Of a stretch of 47,800 nt of DNA, positions 31,004-39,429 are shown piece by piece. This stretch comes from UBA1732 sp045114235 (GTDB taxonomy: Bacteria > Verrucomicrobiota > Lentisphaeria > Victivallales > UBA1829): assembly GCA_045114235.1 (NCBI GenBank), contig JBGUKB010000057.1:1-47800 (forward strand), read 5' to 3'. Both the position numbers and the translations under genes were made by a program. The notes below the pieces were generated by a model. The model saw only the letters and a list, made by a program, of their open reading frames with translations. It ran no database searches and was not told the origin of the DNA. How positions within the stretch are numbered: the first letter of the stretch is position 1; each line of letters begins with the position of its first letter.

Positions 31004-32251
31004 TCAGGCGCGTCCTCCGCGCGCGGCCTCTTCGAACGCCTCGAACGCATCCGGGAAAGGCGAGAGGGCGCGCTTGAGGATGCCGTGGATATGCGCGATG
31101 GCGACGCCGTAGTTCGTGAACGGGACGCCCTGCTCGCGGCAGTGCAGGATGCGGGACAGGACGGCGCGTCGGTTGAACGTGCAGGCGCCGCAGTGGAGCA
31201 CCAGGTCGTATTGCGTGAGGTCGTCCGGGAAATCGGCCCCGGCGGCCGTGGTAAACTCGATGCCCTCGGCATGGCGGTATTCGCGAATCCAGCGCGGGAG
31301 CTTCACACGTCCGATGTCGTCGCCGATGGGATGGTGCGTGCATGCCTCCGCCACAAGCACGCGCGAGCCGTCGTGCAGACGGTCGATCGCGGCGGCTCCG
31401 GCGGCGCACGCGGCGAGGTCGCCCTTCATGCGCGCGAGAAGGATGGAGAACGACGTGAGGGGTATCTCCGGCGGGACGGAACGCGAAGCGATGCCGAACG
31501 CCTGGGAATCGGTCACGGCGAGCGCGGGCGGCGTCTTCAGGCGGGCGAGCATGTCCGCAATATGGTGTTCGGTCACGCAAAGACAGAGCGCGTCGTGGTC
31601 GAGCGTGTCGCGGATGGCCTGCACTTCCGGCAGAATCATGCGTCCTTTCGGCGCTTCCTTGTCGATGGGCGTGATGAGCAGCACGGAGTCGCCCGGCGCG
31701 ATGAGGTCGCCGAGCATGGGACGGCCGCCGAGGAAACCTTCAGGCGCGGCATTGACCAGCGCGGAGCGGAGCGCGGCGAGCCCGGCGCCCGTAGACGCGG
31801 AGACCGCGACATGCGGAATCTTCGCATCGTCAAGACGCGCGACGAGATCGGGACGGGGTGCGGCGACGTCGGCTTTGCTGAAGACCACGATCAAAGGCGT
31901 GGCGCGGTCGCGGAAGAAGGCGAGCACATTTTCCTCCGTGTCGCTCCAGCCGCCGTCCGTCACGATCAGCGCGAGGTCGGTGCGGTCGAAGACGCGGCGG
32001 CTTTTCTCGACGCGCTTGCCGCCGAGCGCGGTCGGATCCTCGTCGAGCCCGGCAGTGTCGATGAAGAGCACGGGGCCGAGCGGAGGCAGCTCCATGGGCT
32101 TTTCGACGGGGTCCGTGGTGGTGCCGGGAACGTCGGAAACGATGACGACATCCTGTCCTGCGAGCGCGTTGAGCAGGGATGATTTGCCTGCGTTGCGTCT
32201 GCCGAAGAAGCCGATCTGGAGCCGGAGCCCCTTTGGTGTGTTCTGAATCAT
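31004..32251 (-). CDS. hydF: [FeFe]-hydrogenase maturation GTPase HydF
   Basis: 415 residues. The N-terminal Era-like GTPase domain has 'GRRNAGKSSLLNAL', 'PGTTTDPV', 'DTAGLDE' and 'FSKAD'. The C-terminal cluster-binding domain carries the HydF iron-sulfur ligands: Cys304 with His306 ('EACTHHPIGDDIG') and Cys354/Cys357 ('HCGACTFNRR'), spaced as in the family. HydF is the scaffold on which HydE and HydG build the two-iron subcluster before transfer to the hydrogenase. This shows a hydrogen-metabolising anaerobe. hydE, hydG and the hydrogenase are not in the window. It lies 28 bases after a GH2 gene, with no promoter readable between. Confidence 0.95.
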   Translation of the reverse strand: MIQNTPKGLRLQIGFFGRRNAGKSSLLNALAGQDVVIVSDVPGTTTDPVEKPMELPPLGPVLFIDTAGLDEDPTALGGKRVEKSRRVFDRTDLALIVTDGGWSDTEENVLAFFRDRATPLIVVFSKADVAAPRPDLVARLDDAKIPHVAVSASTGAGLAALRSALVNAAPEGFLGGRPMLGDLIAPGDSVLLITPIDKEAPKGRMILPEVQAIRDTLDHDALCLCVTEHHIADMLARLKTPPALAVTDSQAFGIASRSVPPEIPLTSFSILLARMKGDLAACAAGAAAIDRLHDGSRVLVAEACTHHPIGDDIGRVKLPRWIREYRHAEGIEFTTAAGADFPDDLTQYDLVLHCGACTFNRRAVLSRILHCREQGVPFTNYGVAIAHIHGILKRALSPFPDAFEAFEEAARGGRA

Positions 32252-32279
32252 AGGTGCTGTTCGATCAGGCGGGGGAAGG

Positions 32280-35147
32280 TTATTTCCCGGAGATCTTTTT
32301 GAGTTTTTCCGGCGAGACGAAGACGATGTCGCCGAGGAGGATGTGTCCCTTCACATCCGGCTGCATGCGGACATTGAATTCGACCTTGTCAAGCCCTTCT
32401 TTCAGGGGAATGATCACGTCTCCGGGCGCCGAACTCTTCCTTTCCAGGACAAGTTCGCCATTGAGGAAAACATCGGCTTTCCCCGTCATGTTTTTGAAGC
32501 AAAGGGAACCGCCCTTTCCGGTGATTTCCGCCGGAAGCCGGCATTCCGTGTAATAGATGACCCAGTCCTTCGGTTTGAGCACGAGTTCATCGCCGAGCTG
32601 CGCCGGCAGAAGATTGTTCATTTCACTTACGGAATTCGAGAATATATCCGGTTTCGATCCGGAGGGCAGCGTAACGCGCCATCCGTCAATCGTGGTCTCG
32701 TGGTTCATGAACCCCTCGACAACCGGAAGACCGGCGTCGGCAGCAGCCTTGATGGTGCAGGAAGCGGATTTGAAGCCTTCGCCCTTCGCCGTGATCGTGA
32801 TATTGCCCTTCTTGCCGCGGTCGGACTGGACGATGATCTGCGCGTAACCGTTGAACAGCGGACGGGAATCGGCCTTTTCGCTGAGAATGCAGTTGGGGTC
32901 GCCGTTGCCGACGCCGATGTTGCGGCCGGGACCGGAGATTTCGAATTCGACGGGCACATTGGCGTCCGGGACAATGCGGCCGGAGGAATCGACGGCGCAG
33001 ACCGTAACGGGGACCGCATCAAAGCCGTCACCCTTGATCTCGGTGCGGTCCGGGATGAGTTTGAACCCGACCGGTTTCCCGGTCGTCTCAATCTGGGTGC
33101 GGATGACTTCCTGGCCGCCCTTCCGTCCGACCAGAAGCAGGGTGCCGGGTTCATAAGCGACCTTCTGCGTCAGCATTTCGACGGGATCGACCTTGAACGT
33201 GCCAAGGTTTCTGCCGTTGAGGATGAAGGAGACCTCCTCCACGTTCGTGGCGCAGAAGACGTCGATCTCCTGGCCGTCCTTGTCATGAAAATTCCAGTGG
33301 TTCGGAGCGGTCTGGAGAACGGGCTTGTCAAGCCACTGCGCCTGGCGGATGTAGAAAGCGGTCTTCGGGAAACCGCAAAGGTCCATGCAGCCGAAGTAGC
33401 TGCTGTTCGCGGGGAACTTGTTGTTGAAGGGGGTCGGTTCGCCGTGGTAGTCGAATCCGGTCCAGACGAAAGTGCCCGCGAGGAACCGGCGGTTCAGGAC
33501 GGTTTCCCAGTCCTTGCGGTGCGTGGTGCCCCAGTCGGCGGCAAAAATATCATAGGAGGAAGCAATGTTTTTTTCGCGGTCCGTAACGATCTCGCCGCGC
33601 GTCTCGAAGGCGCTGGCGCCCTCGGTGAGCAGAATGGGGATGTTCGGATATTCGGTGTGGAACCGGTCGATGTTGCCATACTGGTAGTTGAAGCCGACGA
33701 TATCAAGGACGTTCCGGGCGCCTTCCTTCGAGAAGAAACCGCCGTTCATGGCGGCAAGGACGGGCCGGGTCGCATCCTCGGATTTGACCGCATTGACGAG
33801 TGCGCGGGCGATTTCCTGTCCGCGTATCTCGCCCTGCAGCGGCTCTTCATTGAAAATGCTCCAGGCGATGATCGACGGATGATTGCGGTCGCGACGGACA
33901 TGCGCCCGGACATATTCGAGCCAGTCCGGCCCGGCATTGAACGCACGGTTTTCGTCGATGACGAGAAGTCCGTACTTGTCGCAGAGGTCGAGGATGTTTT
34001 CGCTCGGGGGATTGTGGGAGCAGCGGTAGGCGTTCGCGCCCATTTCCTTGAGTTTTTTGATGCGGAATTCCTCGATCGAAGCGGGAACGGCGGCGCCGAC
34101 GCCGGCATGGTCCTGATGATTGCAGACGCCTTTGAGCTTCATCGGCTTTCCGTTGAGGGAAAAACCGTTCGTGAAATCGAACTTGAAAACGCGGAATCCG
34201 AAGTTGACGGACTTTTCGTCGTAAACGCGTTTTTCGTCCTTGACCGTGGCTTTGAGCTTATAGAGCGTGGGCGTATCGGGCGACCATGTCTTCGGAGAAC
34301 CGATACGGATGGAGTAAGGGATCCGGACGGTCTGGTTTGCGGGAAGCGCCGGGAGAAAACGCTTGGATTCGAGCCGTTTTCCGTCCGGGCCGATGATATC
34401 GACGTCCAGCATGGGGGAAAGGTCGGAAGTGCCGTCGTTGACGATGTCCACATGCCCGTTGACGTTCCATCCGTCGAGCTTGACTTCGGCATTGACCAGG
34501 ATCCCGGATTCCGTGGCGACATGGACCGGATCGCTGACGATGAGCTTGACATCGCGGTAGATGCCGGCGCCCTCGTACCACCATCCCTCGAAAACGGCGG
34601 CGTTGACTTCGATCGCGATTAGATTGTCGCGACCGTACATCAATGCCGGGGTAATGTCCAGGGTGATCGTGTTGTATCCGCTGTAGTTGTGGTGGAAGAG
34701 CATCTGGTTGACCCAGAACGTCGAGTGCGTGGCAATGCCGCCGAACTGGAGCTCGACGCGTTTGCCTTTCCATGTAGACGGCACGAAGAAGCGTTTGCGG
34801 TAATACCCCCAGCCGCGTTTGCGGTAGCCCTGTTCGCCGTTCTCCTCCGGATAAAAGCCGTCCTCGACCGCCCAGTCGTGCGGCAGGTTGACGGGACGGT
34901 ATTCCGAGTCGTCGAAATTAAGCGAAGTGAACGGCCAGATGACGTCCGTCGTGGCGGCTTTCGCCCCGGCCCAGATGCTTTTGTGCTCTTTGTATTCCTT
35001 CGGCGTGATCTGATGGTCCGAATTCAGGAACATCCAGTCGGGGTTGAAGTCGTATATCTCGGAGGCGGCGGACGGACCGGCAAGAAGCAGCAGGAAGAGG
35101 AACAGGCAGACGATCTCGGCTGCGGTTTTGTTCATTTTCGTATTCAT
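32280..35147 (-). CDS. Secreted glycoside hydrolase family 2 enzyme (beta-galactosidase-like)
   Basis: 955 residues with a signal peptide (about 1-29, 'AGPSAAS'). The GH2 domains follow in order: sugar-binding jelly roll ('NLPHDWAVEDGFYPEENGEQ'), immunoglobulin-like domain, and the TIM barrel with 'KLKGVCNHQDHAGVG' and 'RCSHNPPS'. Catalytic acid/base is Glu434 (in WSIFNEEP), nucleophile probably Glu509 (in LLTEGAS). Extra C-terminal Ig-like domains (about 620-800) and a final beta domain (about 810-955) may bind carbohydrate. It probably releases terminal beta-linked galactose or a related sugar outside the cytoplasm. The ATG at 35147 is preferred; the frame stays open for 43 codons upstream, past its promoter. 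Confidence 0.92.
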   Translation of the reverse strand: MNTKMNKTAAEIVCLFLFLLLLAGPSAASEIYDFNPDWMFLNSDHQITPKEYKEHKSIWAGAKAATTDVIWPFTSLNFDDSEYRPVNLPHDWAVEDGFYPEENGEQGYRKRGWGYYRKRFFVPSTWKGKRVELQFGGIATHSTFWVNQMLFHHNYSGYNTITLDITPALMYGRDNLIAIEVNAAVFEGWWYEGAGIYRDVKLIVSDPVHVATESGILVNAEVKLDGWNVNGHVDIVNDGTSDLSPMLDVDIIGPDGKRLESKRFLPALPANQTVRIPYSIRIGSPKTWSPDTPTLYKLKATVKDEKRVYDEKSVNFGFRVFKFDFTNGFSLNGKPMKLKGVCNHQDHAGVGAAVPASIEEFRIKKLKEMGANAYRCSHNPPSENILDLCDKYGLLVIDENRAFNAGPDWLEYVRAHVRRDRNHPSIIAWSIFNEEPLQGEIRGQEIARALVNAVKSEDATRPVLAAMNGGFFSKEGARNVLDIVGFNYQYGNIDRFHTEYPNIPILLTEGASAFETRGEIVTDREKNIASSYDIFAADWGTTHRKDWETVLNRRFLAGTFVWTGFDYHGEPTPFNNKFPANSSYFGCMDLCGFPKTAFYIRQAQWLDKPVLQTAPNHWNFHDKDGQEIDVFCATNVEEVSFILNGRNLGTFKVDPVEMLTQKVAYEPGTLLLVGRKGGQEVIRTQIETTGKPVGFKLIPDRTEIKGDGFDAVPVTVCAVDSSGRIVPDANVPVEFEISGPGRNIGVGNGDPNCILSEKADSRPLFNGYAQIIVQSDRGKKGNITITAKGEGFKSASCTIKAAADAGLPVVEGFMNHETTIDGWRVTLPSGSKPDIFSNSVSEMNNLLPAQLGDELVLKPKDWVIYYTECRLPAEITGKGGSLCFKNMTGKADVFLNGELVLERKSSAPGDVIIPLKEGLDKVEFNVRMQPDVKGHILLGDIVFVSPEKLKKISGK

Positions 35148-35229
35148 AGGATGCTGGCCTTTCTTTTTGCTCCCGCGTACGGCAGGCGGGATGGATTGGA
35201 GCAGGAAGACGGAACAATATTTTGTAGAT

Positions 35230-35257
35230 AATATAGCATGCCGGAAACAGGAATCAA
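35230..35257 (-). promoter_or_regulatory. Promoter of the first GH2 gene
   Basis: On the minus strand TTGATT (35252-35257), a 16-base spacer and TATATT (35230-35235), giving a leader of about 75 bases. It excludes the upstream in-frame ATG at 35276 as start. Confidence 0.65.
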
Positions 35258-35313
35258 CCCGGCACGGAAAAAACATGCGGATTTTCCCCGGCGGAGAATC
35301 GAAAAAACGGGCG

Positions 35314-36033
35314 TCAGAACGAGACGTTGATGTCGCCGGAGATCGCGGTCGGCGGCGGGATGAGCTTCATCCCCATGGAGTTCAGCCAGTCCTGGTCCCA
35401 TGTATTGAGCATCTTCGGATCGGTGGGCGGGCCGAACGGATTCAGGTCGATCACGAGGATCTCGTCCTTGGAGGTGAAGTAGATGTCGAGCACGATGTCC
35501 GGTTCGGGGAGCACCCAGAAGTTCTTGTCGATGAAATCGACGGCGAGCGTCCAGTATTTTTCGCGGTTTTTCTCCAGGCGCGGATAATTGCGCGTCATCC
35601 AGTACTGGCTCATCGCGCGCAGCTTGCCGTTCTTCACGAACAGACGGAACTCGCGGGCGGAGTCCATGCGGCGGAACGGACGGACGCAGAGGGCGGAGAC
35701 CATGCCGTTCTGGGCGGCGTTCCGCACCTTCGCGCTCTGGGTCAGAAAATACCATGCGCTGTGAGCGGAGCGGACCGCGCCTCGTTTTTCCTCGAAGCGG
35801 ACCGTGTCGGTCGGTGCGACGAGGTCGGTCCCCACGAAGCGCGTGAACGGGAATTTGCTCATGGCGCTTTCGAGCCGGTCGATCACGTTTTTGGCGATGC
35901 CGGATTCCGAGTCGCCTTCCTGAAGCGCCTTGATCTCGATGTCCATCAGGAACACGAAGTTGGTGGGAAGGGAATATACGGAGAGGCGTGGATACCAGTT
36001 CTGGATCCGGCAGTGTTCAAGCGTTTTGTTCAT
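35314..36033 (-). CDS. CDC123/D123-like ATP-grasp protein
   Basis: 239 residues. The pattern of the D123 family is visible in order: an early 'WYP' (13-15), 'PFTRFVGTDLVAPTDTVRF' matching the family's substrate-loop region, 'LCVRPF' (115-120), 'EFRLFVKNGKLRAMSQY' (128-144), and the metal/ATP-binding 'DIVLDIYFTSKDEILVIDLN' (179-198) with 'NPFG' and a late 'TWDQDW'. In eukaryotes Cdc123 uses this ATP-grasp fold to assemble the translation factor eIF2; bacterial members are sparse and their targets unknown. It has a perfect AAGGAGG ribosome site and follows the membrane protein gene by 24 bases, at the end of the gltX-def run. The family call is mine from motifs and needs a profile search. Confidence 0.72.
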   Translation of the reverse strand: MNKTLEHCRIQNWYPRLSVYSLPTNFVFLMDIEIKALQEGDSESGIAKNVIDRLESAMSKFPFTRFVGTDLVAPTDTVRFEEKRGAVRSAHSAWYFLTQSAKVRNAAQNGMVSALCVRPFRRMDSAREFRLFVKNGKLRAMSQYWMTRNYPRLEKNREKYWTLAVDFIDKNFWVLPEPDIVLDIYFTSKDEILVIDLNPFGPPTDPKMLNTWDQDWLNSMGMKLIPPPTAISGDINVSF

Positions 36034-36057
36034 TGTGGGCCTCCTTTTGAAAGGCGG

Positions 36058-37143
36058 TTAAAAATCGGAGTCGTCGAAATCGTCGTCCTTCCGGTCGAGT
36101 TGAGGGCAAACCTTCCTTATGACGGCCCGGAACGCGAAAAGCTGGTAGACGAAGAATATCCCGACGAAAAGGAATTGGAACGAAATGAACCGGTCCCCGC
36201 CCGCGGCGTCGAACAGCGTGGCGGCGATCTGTGCCGGGAAGGTGGAGTAGACCATGATCGTCAGGACATTCCTGAAGACGATCCCCTTCGGCAGCGTGGA
36301 CGCGCGCAGGTACTGCACCAGCGACACCAACAGCACGATCAGGCCGATCTCGAAGAAATTCCGCGCAAATGTGGTCAGCAGGAGGATCGCGGTCAGCAGG
36401 GAGACCGCGAAACGGGCGGCCTGCGAACCGGTGACCGAAATCGACGGTTCCGCCTTGCCACCCCATTCGGCGATGCCGTCGGGATGGAATGCGAGATCAT
36501 GACGCCAGACGGTCCCGTCCTCCTTGACCGTAACGTTCCGTCCGCCCCCGGGCGCGGCAAACTCTTTCTTCAGCGTTTCGGCGAAGCCGGGGCCGGAGAA
36601 CATCTCCCAGCGTGCACCGATGCTGTTGAGATCGGCGTCCTTTTCCCCGGAAAGCGAGGCGTAAAGCATGGACGCGGGCAGGAAACTCGCATAGAAAAGA
36701 TCTTCGCCTTTCCAGTTGACCGATGCCCAGGACGCCAGGCCGCCGGGGAGGATCACGACGCCATGCTCGGAGGTCCGGTCGGCATTGAAATCTTCGCTTG
36801 CAAACGTGTCGCCGGGGTAATATTCCAGCGTGATATAAGGAAGCTTGAAGCGGCGCGGCATGTCCGGGTCCTTTTGGAACGCGATCAGATCCGGCGCAAC
36901 GACGAACGCCCCGATCTCCTCGTCAAGGTTGCGCCCGGCGCGTTCGAACGCGCCCTTCTGCACGAACGTGCCGACGACCGACGCCATGATGGCGCAGAGG
37001 ATGGTCAGCAGGAAGAAACGCCAGATGGCGCGCACGGGCGAAGATTCGTAGATCTCGGTCAAGATCTTCGTCCCTGCGCACAGACGCGCCGTCGTGGCGA
37101 GGAAACCGGGCGCGGACCCGGTGTTTGTGCCGGGCTGAGGCAT
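36058..37143 (-). CDS. Polytopic membrane protein of unknown function
   Basis: 361 residues, family not recognised with confidence. One membrane segment lies at about 37-57, a soluble region, probably extracytoplasmic, at about 60-235, then four or five membrane segments to about residue 345 and an acidic tail (DRKDDDFDDSDF). The layout (one segment, outside domain, membrane bundle) is like DUF1189-type proteins. The ATG at 37143 comes 2 bases after the def stop (TGACCATG), so translation is coupled to def. The frame is open farther upstream within def but is low-complexity Arg-rich there. Confidence 0.7.
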   Translation of the reverse strand: MPQPGTNTGSAPGFLATTARLCAGTKILTEIYESSPVRAIWRFFLLTILCAIMASVVGTFVQKGAFERAGRNLDEEIGAFVVAPDLIAFQKDPDMPRRFKLPYITLEYYPGDTFASEDFNADRTSEHGVVILPGGLASWASVNWKGEDLFYASFLPASMLYASLSGEKDADLNSIGARWEMFSGPGFAETLKKEFAAPGGGRNVTVKEDGTVWRHDLAFHPDGIAEWGGKAEPSISVTGSQAARFAVSLLTAILLLTTFARNFFEIGLIVLLVSLVQYLRASTLPKGIVFRNVLTIMVYSTFPAQIAATLFDAAGGDRFISFQFLFVGIFFVYQLFAFRAVIRKVCPQLDRKDDDFDDSDF

Positions 37144-37145
37144 GG

Positions 37146-37754
37146 TCAGACGAGCCTCCTGACTTTGAATCCGCGCGGGCCGTTGCGCTTGATGATCTTC
37201 TCGACGCGTTTGGAAATGCCGGGATAAACGTCGGGATCGACCTTCTGGACGAACACGACGCCGTCGAGGTGGTCGAGCTCGTGTTGGACGACGCGCGCGA
37301 GCAGGCCGCCGCATTCGAGGACGAAATCGGAGCCGTCAAGGAGCATGGACTTGAGCACGACGGAATCGCTGCGCATGACGCGTCCGTAGACTTCCGGCAC
37401 GCTCAGGCAGCCTTCGTCGAACGGGCAGAGGTTGCCGGAGTACGACACGATCTCCGGGTTGATCAGCGTGATCGGCATCAGCGGAAGGAGTTTCTTTTCG
37501 CCGGGCGAATGCACCGGAAGCTCGTTGCCGTCCTCGTCGGTCGGCGGCTCGATGTCGATGGTCACGATGCGCTGAAGCAACCCCACCTGGTTTCCGGCAA
37601 GGCCGATCCCGTGGGCTTTATACATGATCTCGAGCATCGCCTCGGAAATGCGCTGCGTCTCCTCGGTGATCTGTTCGACCGGGCGCGCCTTCGCCGCCAG
37701 GATCGGATCGCCGAGCAGCCGGAGCCTGAGTTTTTCGACGGGGATGTTGTTCAT
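37146..37754 (-). CDS. def: Peptide deformylase
   Basis: 202 residues. All three family motifs are present: 'GIGLAGNQ' (GxGxAAxQ), 'EGCLS' with metal ligand Cys116, and 'QHELDHLDG' with His158 and His162 around the catalytic Glu. It removes the formyl group from the N-terminal Met of nascent proteins using a metal-bound water. Somewhat longer than the usual 165-190 residues owing to an acidic loop ('PPTDEDGNELPVHSPGE'). The ATG at 37754 has AGGAGG; the frame is open 15 codons farther up. Co-directional with gltX, 19 bases apart. Confidence 0.95.
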   Translation of the reverse strand: MNNIPVEKLRLRLLGDPILAAKARPVEQITEETQRISEAMLEIMYKAHGIGLAGNQVGLLQRIVTIDIEPPTDEDGNELPVHSPGEKKLLPLMPITLINPEIVSYSGNLCPFDEGCLSVPEVYGRVMRSDSVVLKSMLLDGSDFVLECGGLLARVVQHELDHLDGVVFVQKVDPDVYPGISKRVEKIIKRNGPRGFKVRRLV

Positions 37755-37773
37755 GCGTCCTCCTGAAAAACGG

Positions 37774-39360
37774 TTATGCGGTCGCGGCGAGGGCGGCACG
37801 GATGCGGCGGGCGCATTCCTTCACGCCGATGCAGACGACCGTCTCGTAGATGCTGGCGCCGACCGTGACGCCGCAGACGGCGACGCGGACGGGCTGGTTG
37901 AGGGCAAACTGGGAAAGACCGTCGGCTGTCTCGATGGCGCGGAGCGCGTCCTCGACGGCCTGCGGATCGTTTTCGGGGAGGGAATCGAACGCATCGGCGG
38001 CCTTCGCCAGGGCGGCGCGCATGAGCTCCGGCGTGAGGAATTTCTTCACGCCCTTCGGATCGTAGTCGACCGGGACGGCGAAGAAATAGGTCCAGCCTGC
38101 CAGGTCGGTCATGAGCTTGGTGCGGCTCTGCATCAGGTCCGCCACGGCGTCGAATTTCGCGCGGTCGACTGATTCCCGCCACGGATACGCGGCGGCGAAA
38201 TCCCAGGCGCGTTCGCGGAAGACAGCCGGATCGAGCGCGGCGATGTACTGCCCGTTCAGGTTCGCCATCTTCACGGCGTCGAACTGCGCGGGCGAATGCT
38301 GGGCGCGGGCGAGGTCGAACGCCTCGACGAGCTCCTCGCGGGACATCTTCTCGCGGTTGTCGCCGGAGGACCAGCCGAGGAGCGTCAGGTAGTTGAACAG
38401 CGCCTCGGGGAGCACGCCCTTGCCGCGGAAATCGCCGACGAAGGCGTCGCCGTCGCGCTTGCTGTAGGGCTTGCCCTGGGCGTTCACGATCATCGGCAGG
38501 TGGGCGTAGGACGGGACCTTCGCGCCGAGCGTCTGGAACATGAAGAGGTGGCGGTAGGTATTTTCCACATGGTCGTCGCCGCGCACGATGAGCGTGATGT
38601 CCTGCGTGATGTCGTCGCAGACGTTCGCGAGGTGGAAGACCGGGCTGCCGTCGCTGCGGACGATGATGAAGTCGCGCATGCTGTCGAGCGGCTTGGAAAG
38701 GTGCCCCTTGACCATGTCGTCATAGAAGACTTCGCGGCGGGTGAACGTCATGGACGCGGCGTGTTCGACGGTCTCGGACGCGCCGCAGGCCAGGATATCA
38801 TTGAGCTTGTCGTCCGTGAGCGCAAAGAGCGTCTGTCCGGCGGCATCAAGGATTGCGAGGTCCTTGAACCCGGCGAGGCACGCCTGGTTTTCGACCGGCT
38901 TGCCCTTCGGCGAAAGCGTCGTGAACTTCAGTCCGCCGCCGTTGATCTCGACCGCGGTGTCCGGCGCGAGCGTGTACGAGGCCGGGCCGACCGTGCGCAC
39001 GAACGGGAATTCGTCGCAGAAGACGGGGATGCGGAAGAGGATCGGGGAATGCTCCGTGACGGGTCCGAGCGGATAGGCGTTTCCGTCCTCCATGAGCTTC
39101 TTCGCGGCGTCGAGGTGGTGCTGCGCCTGCGTGGTCTGGTAGAGGACTTCCTCGTCGTAGTCGAGGCCGAGCCACTCCATGCACTCGAGGAGCGTGTCGA
39201 TCGCCTCCTTCGTGGAGCGTTCAAGGTCGGTGTCCTCGATTCTGAGAATGAACTTGCCGCCCATGTGGCGGGCGGCAAGCCAGTTGAAGATCGCGGTGCG
39301 GATGTTTCCGATGTGGACCTGTCCGGTCGGGGACGGGGCGAATCTGAGTCTGTGCTGCAT
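37774..39360 (-). CDS. gltX: Glutamyl-tRNA synthetase, atypical
   Basis: 528 residues versus about 470 for common GltX. Class I signature 1 is 'SPTGQVHIGN' (10-19); signature 2 is unusual, 'GKPYSKRDG' at about 296-304 instead of KLSKRHG. 'RIEDTDLERSTKEAIDTLLE' and 'FHLANVCDDITQDITLIVRG' match GltX well. Between 'NAYPLG' (about 95) and 'FYDDMVKG' (about 222) lies about 125 residues that do not match the normal zinc-binding CYC segment; no such cysteine motif is seen. It charges tRNA-Glu with glutamate and, by order, begins a run with def, the membrane protein and the CDC123-like gene. No clear ribosome site precedes the ATG. Confidence 0.9.
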   Translation of the reverse strand: MQHRLRFAPSPTGQVHIGNIRTAIFNWLAARHMGGKFILRIEDTDLERSTKEAIDTLLECMEWLGLDYDEEVLYQTTQAQHHLDAAKKLMEDGNAYPLGPVTEHSPILFRIPVFCDEFPFVRTVGPASYTLAPDTAVEINGGGLKFTTLSPKGKPVENQACLAGFKDLAILDAAGQTLFALTDDKLNDILACGASETVEHAASMTFTRREVFYDDMVKGHLSKPLDSMRDFIIVRSDGSPVFHLANVCDDITQDITLIVRGDDHVENTYRHLFMFQTLGAKVPSYAHLPMIVNAQGKPYSKRDGDAFVGDFRGKGVLPEALFNYLTLLGWSSGDNREKMSREELVEAFDLARAQHSPAQFDAVKMANLNGQYIAALDPAVFRERAWDFAAAYPWRESVDRAKFDAVADLMQSRTKLMTDLAGWTYFFAVPVDYDPKGVKKFLTPELMRAALAKAADAFDSLPENDPQAVEDALRAIETADGLSQFALNQPVRVAVCGVTVGASIYETVVCIGVKECARRIRAALAATA

Positions 39361-39374
39361 GATGGTGAAAAGAT

Positions 39375-39394
39375 GCGGGCCTTGGACGGCCCGC
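39375..39394 (-). terminator. Hairpin between the TolC-like gene and gltX
   Basis: Perfect 7-base stem GCGGGCC/GGCCCGC with a 6-base loop; on the minus strand it is followed by ATCTTTT. It ends the TolC-like transcript or attenuates into gltX, whose ATG is only 15 bases away. No separate gltX promoter was found in the 69-base gap. Confidence 0.5.
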
Positions 39395-39429
39395 GGATTG
39401 TGTTCGGGATTGCGGTTTTTGCGTTCGGA

